A DNA stretch of 17,415 nt from an uncultured Lachnospiraceae bacterium (GTDB taxonomy: Bacteria; Bacillota; Clostridia; Lachnospirales; Lachnospiraceae). Shown here piece after piece: positions 1 through 5,167 of the stretch. The notes under the pieces were generated by a model. The model made no database searches. It had not been told where the DNA came from and was given only the letters and a program-made list of their open reading frames with translations. The position numbers were made by a program, and so were the translations under genes. Positions within the stretch are counted from its first letter, which is position 1, and every line of letters starts with the position of its first letter. Location of the stretch: positions 1 to 17,415 of the forward strand of contig CASDUB010000026.1 of the NCBI GenBank assembly GCA_949283905.1. The letters run 5' to 3'.

Positions 1-609
1 AAACAGCTTTGTCAGCAGCTTAACGCAAACGTCATGATTATAAAAATGATTGCATTCATGAAGCAATATGTAATAAAGCTGATCATCTGAATATTCCCGC
101 TCAGGCAGCAGTATAGTCTTTTTGAAAATCCCGAATCCCATAGGAACATTTGTAATATTCGAAACTCGAAGACTTATTTCTGTCTGTTTACCATACTCTC
201 TGTTTATCTTTCTTAAACACTCATCATATTTGGAATCCGCTTTATCTGATAAAAATACAACTTTCCTGTTAATCCGAACAAATAAGACTATGTGTTTTAT
301 TATCAACACTGCCGCAATTACAATCCAGCATGAGATTAATACATCTCCGATTGTCCACCCGACAACAGGAATTTGTCTTTCAACAGTTTCCTTTACAGGA
401 TTTAATACTTCAGGCAAACGTATTGGTTTTGTAAAACTAAATTTTGCCGGTACAAAAAGCCGTAAAAGTGTCAATATATACAAAAACAATACCGCAAAGA
501 CGCCATCATAACGGATCAGTAATTTTTTCTTTCGCAAAATGTAAAGTACTATAATGAAAATATCTGAACATAATACGCTCATTATTAACGAATACAATGT
601 AAAAGACAT
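1..609 (-). CDS. M56-family (BlaR1-like) membrane metalloprotease, N-terminal part, cut by window edge
   Basis: I translated this by hand from the ATG at 609 to the window edge: 203 codons, open throughout. The N-terminus is hydrophobic, with likely membrane segments near residues 5-25, 37-53 and 88-112, as in M56 sensors. A zinc-protease motif HECNH lies at residues 184-188, followed by an Asp in FYNHD, matching the HExxH...D pattern of the M56 cytoplasmic protease loop. A good AGGAG ribosome binding site sits just upstream (about 619-623). In characterised BlaR1/MecR1 systems, ligand sensing activates this protease, which then removes the BlaI repressor. The BlaI-type gene lies 33 bases upstream in the same direction, the usual blaI-blaR1 order. 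Whether this one senses a beta-lactam is unknown, because any sensor domain would lie in the missing C-terminal part. Confidence 0.9.
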   Translation of the reverse strand, partial: MSFTLYSLIMSVLCSDIFIIVLYILRKKKLLIRYDGVFAVLFLYILTLLRLFVPAKFSFTKPIRLPEVLNPVKETVERQIPVVGWTIGDVLISCWIVIAAVLIIKHIVLFVRINRKVVFLSDKADSKYDECLRKINREYGKQTEISLRVSNITNVPMGFGIFKKTILLPEREYSDDQLYYILLHECNHFYNHDVCVKLLTKLF

Positions 610-642
610 AGTTAACGTTCTCCTACTTTAGTAATATATAAA

Positions 643-1071
643 TCATTCATCAGCCTTTTTATATTCGTCGATGATACGTTCAAGCTCATCGATAACCTGC
701 TCCCGTTCTTCATCGCGTTGTTTTTGAGATTTTTCTTTTACAGAGTCTTCTTTCAATAGGGCTATGGCTACCTTATGCAATACTCTCGTATCGTTAATTT
801 CTTCAAGCAGAACTCTTTTCGTAAACTCTTCTTCGGAAATAAGAGGTTTAAATTCCCGCGCATATTTTGCGTATTTTTCATCTCTGCCGGTAATTCCGCA
901 TACTTCAATCAATCCTTTGTCTTCTAATTGATTCAAGTAACGGTGAATTTGAGTTTTATGATTAAAATAATCCGAAAGACGTTCAAAGAGTTCAACACTT
1001 GTCAAAGGTTTATCCGAATGCCAGAACTCATTCATTATAAGTCTTTCATATCTGTTAAGTTTATAATTCAT
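643..1071 (-). CDS. BlaI/MecI/CopY-family transcriptional repressor
   Basis: A 142-residue protein with an N-terminal winged helix (about residues 1-70, starting MNYKLNRYERLIMNEFW and including the HRYLNQLEDKGLIE wing/recognition region) and a charged helical C-terminus, the layout of BlaI/MecI repressors of 120-145 residues. It should bind as a dimer to its own promoter and be inactivated by the co-transcribed M56 protease. I chose the ATG at 1071, which has GGGAG about 10 bases upstream. The frame stays open to a TTG at 1146, but that TTG is the -35 hexamer of a very good promoter, so it is not a start. Two dyads with ACAA/TTGT arms flank the promoter and could be its operators. The regulated target beyond the M56 gene is not visible. 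Confidence 0.88.
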   Translation of the reverse strand: MNYKLNRYERLIMNEFWHSDKPLTSVELFERLSDYFNHKTQIHRYLNQLEDKGLIEVCGITGRDEKYAKYAREFKPLISEEEFTKRVLLEEINDTRVLHKVAIALLKEDSVKEKSQKQRDEEREQVIDELERIIDEYKKADE

Positions 1072-1106
1072 CGATGATTGTCTCCCATGGTTTATTAATA
1101 ACATTT

Positions 1107-1118
1107 TTGTTAATACAA
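1107..1118. promoter_or_regulatory. candidate operator at the transcription start of the blaI-like operon
   Basis: TTGTTAATACAA is a dyad with TTGT/ACAA arms and a 4-base centre. It touches the last base of the -10 box and covers the likely transcription start. BlaI/MecI operators are dyads with TACA/TGTA half-sites, so this is a related but not identical form. Operator function is inferred. Confidence 0.45.
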
Positions 1119-1146
1119 TTTTAATCCTATCCCAGTTATTTGTCAA
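1118..1146 (-). promoter_or_regulatory. sigma-A-type promoter of the blaI-like/M56 operon
   Basis: Read on the minus strand: TTGACA (1146-1141), exactly 17 bases, then TAAAAT (1123-1118). This is a consensus -35, an ideal spacer and a 5/6 -10. It lies about 50 bases upstream of the chosen ATG at 1071. Confidence 0.8.
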
Positions 1147-1169
1147 TATAATTATATATTATCAACATA

Positions 1170-1195
1170 ATTGTTGAGACAATTGTTATAACAAT
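1170..1195. promoter_or_regulatory. tandem overlapping palindromes upstream of the blaI-like promoter
   Basis: Two 14-base dyads overlap by two bases: ATTGTTGAGACAAT (1170-1183, arms ATTGT/ACAAT) and ATTGTTATAACAAT (1182-1195, a perfect palindrome). They lie 24 bases or more upstream of the -35 box and share the TTGT/ACAA half-site with the dyad at 1107-1118, so one dimeric regulator may bind all of them. They also lie just downstream of the Fic gene terminator. Confidence 0.45.
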
Positions 1196-1196
1196 A

Positions 1197-1236
1197 TAAA
1201 AAGCGTCATACCACACATCACGCACGGTTTGACGCT
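1197..1236 (-). terminator. rho-independent terminator of the Fic gene
   Basis: On the minus strand AGCGTCA pairs with TGACGCT (1202-1208 with 1230-1236), extended by A-T and two C-G pairs across one mismatch, and is followed by TTTTTATA. It lies 11 bases after the stop of the Fic C-terminal frame. A nearly identical, better-paired copy is at 4610-4648. Confidence 0.8.
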
Positions 1237-1246
1237 GATCTTTTGA

Positions 1247-1510
1247 TTATAATTTTTTGAATTTATACTTACCTTTCCCATGTCCTGATACTGGTTCTAT
1301 TATATCTGCCTGTATTAAATCGGATAAAAATTTGGACGCACCGGATTTTTTTAAATCAATCAATTCCATAACTGCGCTTCTTCCAAACACTTCCTCATAA
1401 CCGAACCTTTCAAACAATCTGCAAACACGGTTTGTTGTTTTAATGGAAAAGTCCTTCCCTTTTCCTGAAAGTACACCTTCAATGTCCGCTTTTTTATCTC
1501 GAATGTCCAC
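1247..1510 (-). pseudogene. displaced C-terminal winged-helix part of the Fic protein
   Basis: This 87-codon frame reads KKADIEGVLSGKGKDF, then a winged-helix segment (RLFERFGYEEVFGRSAVME...) and ends KGKYKFKKL, the typical C-terminus of clostridial Fic proteins as I remember them. It lies in the -1 frame relative to the Fic gene upstream and continues its ADI-repeat linker exactly, so it is the severed end of that gene, not an independent gene. The ATG at 1510 lies inside the repeat linker and has no ribosome binding site of note. Restoring one A in the tract at 1532-1536 would fuse the two parts. It could still be produced by slippage or read as a separate small protein. Confidence 0.75.
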
Positions 1511-2385
1511 TTTTTCGCTTTCAATGTCCGCTTTTTGCTTCCAATGTCCGCTTTTTCTGTTTTCAAAAGTCCACTTATATGCATATCTCGGTTATGAAGC
1601 TCATTTTCTTCGTTTAAAAGCAGATTCCTTAAAAAGACTTCAAGAAATTCTGTTGTTTCATGAATACCTTTTTGCAGATTAGTATAATTCGCACGGACAA
1701 GTGCATTTCTGAAGTACCAGCCATTTTCGGCAAAGATATCATTCATTGCAGAAAAGCCAAGTGTTCTAAGATACTTTATAAAGAATACCGCAGTTGTCCT
1801 TGTATTACCTTCACCAAAAATATGAATTTGCCACAGTCTTGAAATAAACACCGCAAGATGATGGATGATTTCGTCCATAGACAGACCTCTGTAGCTGAAA
1901 TCCTTTTCCTGAGAGAAATCATATTCAAGTGTTGCTCTAAGCTCCGAAGCGCTGCCATATATTACGGTTGCACCGTCGAGCACCCATTCTTTCTTTGTAA
2001 TGTTGTAGTCTCTGATCTTTCCGGCGTGCTTATAGATTCCCTGAAATAGTTTGCGATGGATGGATATATACTCATTCGGAGAGAACGAAAATGCTGTTTC
2101 AGAAAGTATCTCGGCAATACGTGATGACACCTTGTCCGCTTCTTCTGTGCGCTGCTCATCCGGCATATGTACAGGTTTTTCCTTATAGTAGCTGTCAATA
2201 AGGCTCTGTGCTTCCTTTATCGTGATTTCGCCTTCAATGTTTTTAATGGCAGTGTCAATCAAATACTTTGACGGCTTCAAACCATCTACAGCCTGAAGCC
2301 CTATTGCAGTACTCCAAACATAGCTTCTACCGGCTTTATCCGGTTCTGATTCTTTCAAATACTCTTTAAATGGATCTCTTTCCAT
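1360..2385 (-). CDS. Fic-domain protein with VbhA-like N-terminal segment; C-terminus altered by a frameshift
   Basis: Residues about 20-68 (including VDGLKPS and NIEGEITIKEA) resemble the VbhA-type antitoxin segment fused to many Fic proteins. The Fic core follows (about 95-255), with the loop HIFGEGNTRT at residues 188-197. Fic enzymes usually transfer AMP or another nucleotide part to target proteins using the loop His. The second Arg of the classical HxFx(D/E)GNxRxxR motif is Ala here, so canonical AMPylation is uncertain. After residue 284 the reading frame is wrong: the remaining 57 residues are a shifted reading of a Lys-Ala-Asp-Ile repeat and of a winged helix that continues in another frame (next entry). 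The cause is a five-A tract at 1532-1536 where six A would keep the frame. The start ATG at 2385 has GAGG 7-9 bases upstream. A 379-residue product would result if the frame were restored. Confidence 0.85.
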   Translation of the reverse strand: MERDPFKEYLKESEPDKAGRSYVWSTAIGLQAVDGLKPSKYLIDTAIKNIEGEITIKEAQSLIDSYYKEKPVHMPDEQRTEEADKVSSRIAEILSETAFSFSPNEYISIHRKLFQGIYKHAGKIRDYNITKKEWVLDGATVIYGSASELRATLEYDFSQEKDFSYRGLSMDEIIHHLAVFISRLWQIHIFGEGNTRTTAVFFIKYLRTLGFSAMNDIFAENGWYFRNALVRANYTNLQKGIHETTEFLEVFLRNLLLNEENELHNRDMHISGLLKTEKADIGSKKRTLKAKKWTFEIKKRTLKVYFQEKGRTFPLKQQTVFADCLKGSVMRKCLEEAQLWN

Positions 2386-2448
2386 CTACTCTACCTCATT
2401 ACACAAATTTTTCATCCGTTATATCAAACCTTTATCTTTTCAAATTAA

Positions 2449-2457
2449 AGTATACCA
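2449..2457 (-). promoter_or_regulatory. extended -10 promoter of the Fic gene
   Basis: TGG followed by TATACT on the minus strand forms an extended -10 element 64 bases upstream of the Fic ATG. No good -35 hexamer is present at 16-18 bases, which is tolerable for an extended -10. Confidence 0.45.
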
Positions 2458-2627
2458 TATTACCAACAAAAAGCTTAATTGAAATATCAGTATAGTCAAA
2501 CACTCCGCCAATAGATTTTACATTATCATTCTTCATATTTTTACCATTCTTCAAAACATTAAGAATTTAAGTTCAAAACAACAAACATCATTTTTCTTTC
2601 ATTTCTTGAAAATATATATTTCTCATC
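2458..2627. other. AT-rich intergenic stretch without recognisable feature
   Basis: Between the Fic promoter and the end of the small reading frame at 2628 I see only AT-rich sequence: no convincing hairpin, repeat or reading frame. Confidence 0.5.
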
Positions 2628-2714
2628 TCAGTTTATCTGCGTTTTTGCAACAACATCACAGGTAGTCGGATCGACTATAACATAATAATCATTTAAGTCT
2701 TTTTCTGTTTTCAT
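2628..2714 (-). CDS. possible 28-residue reading frame overlapping the preceding gene
   Basis: An ATG at 2714 opens a frame ending ...DYYVIVDPTTCDVVAKTQIN with a stop at 2628-2630. It overlaps the last codons of the membrane-anchored protein in the +1 frame. The composition looks protein-like. GGTGG lies 5 bases upstream. It may be a translationally coupled small gene, or the true end of the preceding protein displaced by an indel: the same frame read upstream continues as RLVDCMKTEKD without a stop nearby. No homologue is recognised. Confidence 0.3.
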   Translation of the reverse strand: MKTEKDLNDYYVIVDPTTCDVVAKTQIN

Positions 2715-3066
2715 GCAATCCACCAACCTCTTTTACTCTATTTCCTTCTACATCATAATCCCAGTAAAGAAATCCGACATACCGTCTGTTAATAATATTT
2801 AATACGGTCGGCTCATCTGATATATCGATTGTAAGCTCAAGTATTATCGTCTCATTTCCGGAAAAATCATCGATATATTCATCGTCCAGTTTTAAAGTTA
2901 CTTCATTACAGTCCATATCTACCTTTAATACTTCACCACTTGCCATCCCCATAGGTTCCCCATCATACGCAAAATTTTCATAATATCCTTTAATTATAAT
3001 CAAAACAATTGCCACAACAAGAACCGCAAGTATTATAAAACTTATTACAATTTTCTTGTTTTTCAT
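2689..3066 (-). CDS. small membrane-anchored extracytoplasmic protein, unknown function
   Basis: 125 residues. A basic start (MKNKK) is followed by one strongly hydrophobic helix (about residues 5-25, rich in I, V and L), then an acidic extracytoplasmic domain with alternating beta-type segments (GEVLKVDMDCNEVTLKLDDEY and onward). There is no lipobox, so this is a single-pass signal-anchor protein or one with an uncleaved signal. I do not recognise the family. The ATG at 3066 is preferred because GGAGG lies 6 bases upstream; an ATG at 3078 overlaps that ribosome binding site. The last codons overlap a second small frame (2628-2714), so the C-terminus may be affected by an indel. Confidence 0.65.
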   Translation of the reverse strand: MKNKKIVISFIILAVLVVAIVLIIIKGYYENFAYDGEPMGMASGEVLKVDMDCNEVTLKLDDEYIDDFSGNETIILELTIDISDEPTVLNIINRRYVGFLYWDYDVEGNRVKEVGGLHENRKRLK

Positions 3067-3159
3067 AATCGCCTCCAAGTCTCAATACCTGTTCGTTTAT
3101 GCTGTTCTTACCAGTTATCGTTCTTGCTATTTTAAATAATATAGTTTATTTTTGATAGT

Positions 3160-3189
3160 ATTTTACCATATATTCGTTTGTATTTCCAA
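3160..3189 (-). promoter_or_regulatory. promoter of the small membrane-anchored protein gene
   Basis: On the minus strand TTGGAA (3189-3184), 18 bases, and TAAAAT (3165-3160) preceded by TGG, giving an extended -10. It would produce a leader of nearly 90 bases before the ATG at 3066. Confidence 0.4.
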
Positions 3190-3243
3190 ACAAATAAATT
3201 CCCAAACACAATAAAGTTATAGTATCGTTAATAAGCTATTTCC

Positions 3244-3272
3244 TTGACTCAATACTCCTACAGGAGTATAAT
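3244..3272 (+). promoter_or_regulatory. strong promoter with a dyad filling its spacer (toxin-antitoxin operon)
   Basis: TTGACT (3244-3249), 17 bases, then a perfect TATAAT (3267-3272). The spacer holds ATACTCCT-AC-AGGAGTAT (3252-3269), a perfect 8-base inverted repeat that runs into the -10 box. A protein bound there would block RNA polymerase. The HTH protein encoded by the second gene of the operon is the obvious candidate for autoregulation; this is inference. Confidence 0.75.
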
Positions 3273-3300
3273 TGTTATAAAAATTGGAGATGATGCATCT

Positions 3301-3978
3301 ATGATCAAAAAACTCTATCACGGTTCCTCAAATATCATTGAGAAGCCTTTATTCGGATATGGCAAAACTTATAATGATTACGGTCTTGGCTTTTACTGCA
3401 CCGACATCCTTGATATGGCAAAGGAATGGGGTGTCGGAAAGGATCACGACGGATATGCCAACTGCTATGAAATTGAATGCGATGGTCTTAAGATTCTTGA
3501 CCTTAACGCGCCAAAATACTGCATATTGCACTGGCTCACAGTCCTGCTTCAAAATCGCGAATTTGATGTTCCTTCAGCCCTTGCATTGGAGGCAAAGGAA
3601 TATCTGATTGCCAATTTTTCTGTTGATTACAATAGTTTTGACGTTATTATCGGATACCGCGCAGATGACAGCTATTTTTCATTTGCTCAGGATTTTATAA
3701 ACGGCACGATTTCTTACCGTCAACTTAACAATGCTATGCATCTCGGCAAACTCGGGCAACAATTTGTCCTAAAAAGTCAAAAAGCATTTGACCGAATTAA
3801 ATATATCGGCTTCGAGACCGCTAAAAACAGCGAATGGTATGAAAAGAAAATGCTCCGCGATAAAACTGCCCGCCGAGAATATTTCAACATAGAACGAAAC
3901 CGCCGTCAGCGCGGCGATTTATATATCACGCAGATTATAGATGAGGAGATGAAGTCTGATGATCCACGCTTACGATAA
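3301..3978 (+). CDS. DUF3990 protein, ADP-ribosyltransferase-like putative toxin
   Basis: 225 residues. The N-terminus KKLYHGSSNIIEKP (His7) followed by NDYGLGFYCTD (Tyr32) is the signature of DUF3990, a family related to the ADP-ribosyltransferase fold. GYRADDSYF at 118-126 and GQQFVLKS (Gln154) are further family motifs. His7, Tyr32 and Gln154 occupy places like those of the H-Y-E triad of PARP-type enzymes, with Gln instead of Glu; this alignment is mine. Such proteins occur as first genes of toxin-antitoxin-like pairs. The start at 3301 fits the homology; the frame is open back to a TTG at 3244, but that is the -35 box. GGAG lies 11 bases upstream, a rather wide spacing. The last 20 bases overlap the next gene, implying coupled translation. 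Confidence 0.8.
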   Translation: MIKKLYHGSSNIIEKPLFGYGKTYNDYGLGFYCTDILDMAKEWGVGKDHDGYANCYEIECDGLKILDLNAPKYCILHWLTVLLQNREFDVPSALALEAKEYLIANFSVDYNSFDVIIGYRADDSYFSFAQDFINGTISYRQLNNAMHLGKLGQQFVLKSQKAFDRIKYIGFETAKNSEWYEKKMLRDKTARREYFNIERNRRQRGDLYITQIIDEEMKSDDPRLR

Positions 3979-4603
3979 AGTTTATCTTGATAAAGCCCGC
4001 ACTGCCCTTGGCCGTATGCTGGACTTTGCGGTATATGATCTCAAATACGATATCGCTGTTTTTTTTGATCTGTTCATAAAATCAGGCATTGCAGCACGCT
4101 TTGAATCCGGAGATTTTACCGTTCTTGTAGGTATGTCCGGCGTGGAACTTTCCTATGAAGTACTTGATAACTCCGGCATAAAATGCGAACGCATTAAACC
4201 AAACTACACCATTTCACGAAGTGAGGAATTTTGGACAGGCTGGGCGCTTGCATATTATCAATGGGCAACTTCATTGAGCTTTGCGGAAATCGTAAATTAT
4301 ATTCCCATTAAAGATATAATGGCTCTTTATACGCCTTATCACGAAATGGATATCCGTCAGTTTGTCGATAAGATGAATGATCTGTATAAAGCGGCAAAAC
4401 CCGAAACAAACCTTAAACTTCTTCGGCAGAAAGCCGGATTGAGTCAGCGTGAGCTTGCTGATTTGTCAGATATTCCTGTACGCACTATCCAGCAATACGA
4501 ACAGCGTCAGAAAAACATAAATAAAGCACAGGCAGAATATCTTGTAATTCTGTCAAAAGTACTCTACTGTAATGTAGAAGATTTGATGGAAAAAGTGGAC
4601 TAA
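3959..4603 (+). CDS. putative antitoxin/regulator: N-terminal domain plus C-terminal XRE-type HTH
   Basis: 214 residues. Residues about 1-145 form a domain with EFWTGWALAYYQWAT (90-104) and YTPYHEMDIRQF (124-135), of a kind I recall next to DUF3990 genes but cannot name. Residues 151-212 form a lambda-repressor/XRE helix-turn-helix (LRQKAGLSQRELADLSDIPVRTIQQYEQ). The gene starts inside the end of the DUF3990 gene (20-base overlap), with GAGGAG about 10 bases before the ATG. I infer that the N-terminal domain neutralises the DUF3990 protein and the HTH represses the operon through the dyad at 3252-3269. Toxin-first order is the less common arrangement. Confidence 0.75.
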   Translation: MIHAYDKVYLDKARTALGRMLDFAVYDLKYDIAVFFDLFIKSGIAARFESGDFTVLVGMSGVELSYEVLDNSGIKCERIKPNYTISRSEEFWTGWALAYYQWATSLSFAEIVNYIPIKDIMALYTPYHEMDIRQFVDKMNDLYKAAKPETNLKLLRQKAGLSQRELADLSDIPVRTIQQYEQRQKNINKAQAEYLVILSKVLYCNVEDLMEKVD

Positions 4604-4609
4604 CAAAAG

Positions 4610-4655
4610 CAGCGTCAAACCGCACACTGTGTACACGGTTTGACGCTGTTCTTTT
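4610..4655. terminator. terminator shared by the toxin-antitoxin operon and the Fic relic
   Basis: CAGCGTCAAACCG (4610-4622) pairs perfectly over 13 bases with CGGTTTGACGCTG (4636-4648). The 13-base loop can pair further (ACAC/GTGT). It is followed on the plus strand by TTCTTTT and on the minus strand by CTTTTGTTAG, so both directions are weakly T-rich. It is a copy of the Fic terminator at 1197-1236, here better paired, and lies just after the stop at 4603. Confidence 0.75.
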
Positions 4656-4735
4656 GATTATGATTTTTTGAATTTATATTTGCCTTTCCCATGTCCCGAT
4701 ACTGGTTCTATTCTTTCCATCTACTTTACCTCACT
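4612..4735 (-). pseudogene. internally deleted second copy of the Fic gene
   Basis: The segment 4612-4710 matches 1202-1300 (Fic C-terminus and terminator) with few differences. It then jumps to a match with about 2379-2400, the Fic start codon and ribosome binding site. Minus-strand reading from the ATG at 4720 gives MER joined to IEPVSGHGKGKYKFKKS and a TAA at 4658-4660. This 20-residue frame keeps both original ends in phase but lacks all catalytic sequence. About 1.08 kb is missing, with a short T-C-T match at the junction. The GAGG ribosome binding site lies inside the last codons of the rrf2 gene, whose TAG directly abuts this ATG. Confidence 0.8.
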
Positions 4736-5137
4736 GTTTTTTATCAAATCCTCCAATGTCACGCTGTCAAGGTAATCGTTGATACGGCTGCCCAGCTCTG
4801 ACCACATGCCGACCGTCCTGCACTCCGCTTTTCTTTCGCATTCTTTCGCGTTGCATTCAAGACACGGCACCGGCGCGAGATCTCCTTCAGTAAGTCTTAG
4901 TATCTCCCCTACCGTATATTGATCCGGATTTTTTGTGAGTTTATAACCTCCGCCTTTTCCGTGAACGCCTTCTATCATACCATTCCTGGTTAGTACCGGC
5001 AGTATTTTTTCGAGATATTTTAGCGAAATATCCTGTCTGTCCGCTATCGTTTTCATCGGAATGAGTCCGCTTCCGCTGTGCTCCGCCATATCTATAAGCA
5101 CTCTAAGCGCGTATCTTCCTCTCGTTGATATAAGCAT
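4721..5137 (-). CDS. Rrf2-family (IscR/CymR-like) transcriptional regulator
   Basis: 138 residues starting MLISTRGRYALRVLIDMA, the invariant Rrf2 N-terminus, with winged helix (about 1-70; GVHGKGGGYKL wing). Cysteines at 92, 95, 100 and 106 (CLECNAKECERKAEC) resemble the cluster loop of IscR, whose ligands are Cys92, Cys98 and Cys104, so an Fe-S or redox-sensing form is likely. The position after metY and cysK points to control of sulfur/cysteine metabolism, as for Bacillus CymR, which acts together with CysK. The gene is 30 bases after cysK, in one operon. The ATG at 5137 has GGGAGG 6 bases upstream; an in-frame TTG further up contains that ribosome binding site. The last codons contain the ribosome binding site of the Fic relic. 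Confidence 0.9.
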   Translation of the reverse strand: MLISTRGRYALRVLIDMAEHSGSGLIPMKTIADRQDISLKYLEKILPVLTRNGMIEGVHGKGGGYKLTKNPDQYTVGEILRLTEGDLAPVPCLECNAKECERKAECRTVGMWSELGSRINDYLDSVTLEDLIKNSEVK

Positions 5138-5146
5138 AAAAACCTC

Positions 5147-5160
5147 CCTTGGGACCAAGG
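5147..5160. promoter_or_regulatory. palindrome between cysK and rrf2, next to the rrf2 ribosome binding site
   Basis: CCTTGG-GA-CCAAGG, a perfect 6-base-arm dyad. On the transcript its 3' arm runs directly into the GGGAGG ribosome binding site of rrf2. It could be an operator or a small hairpin that limits rrf2 translation. Confidence 0.45.
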
Positions 5161-5167
5161 CTTTTCT

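Noticed and set aside
122..511. 129-residue plus-strand reading frame at the left edge
   Set aside because: The opposite strand encodes the M56 protease with HECNH motif and ribosome binding site.
1072..1146. N-terminal extension of the BlaI-like protein from a TTG at 1146
   Set aside because: The TTG is the -35 box (TTGACA) of a promoter with 17-base spacing, and the ATG at 1071 fits the family N-terminus.
3244..3272. MerR-type activated promoter
   Set aside because: The spacer is 17 bases, not 19-20, and no MerR-family gene is nearby.
3244..3300. N-terminal extension of the DUF3990 protein from a TTG at 3244
   Set aside because: It starts in the -35 box of the operon promoter; family homology starts at the Met at 3301.
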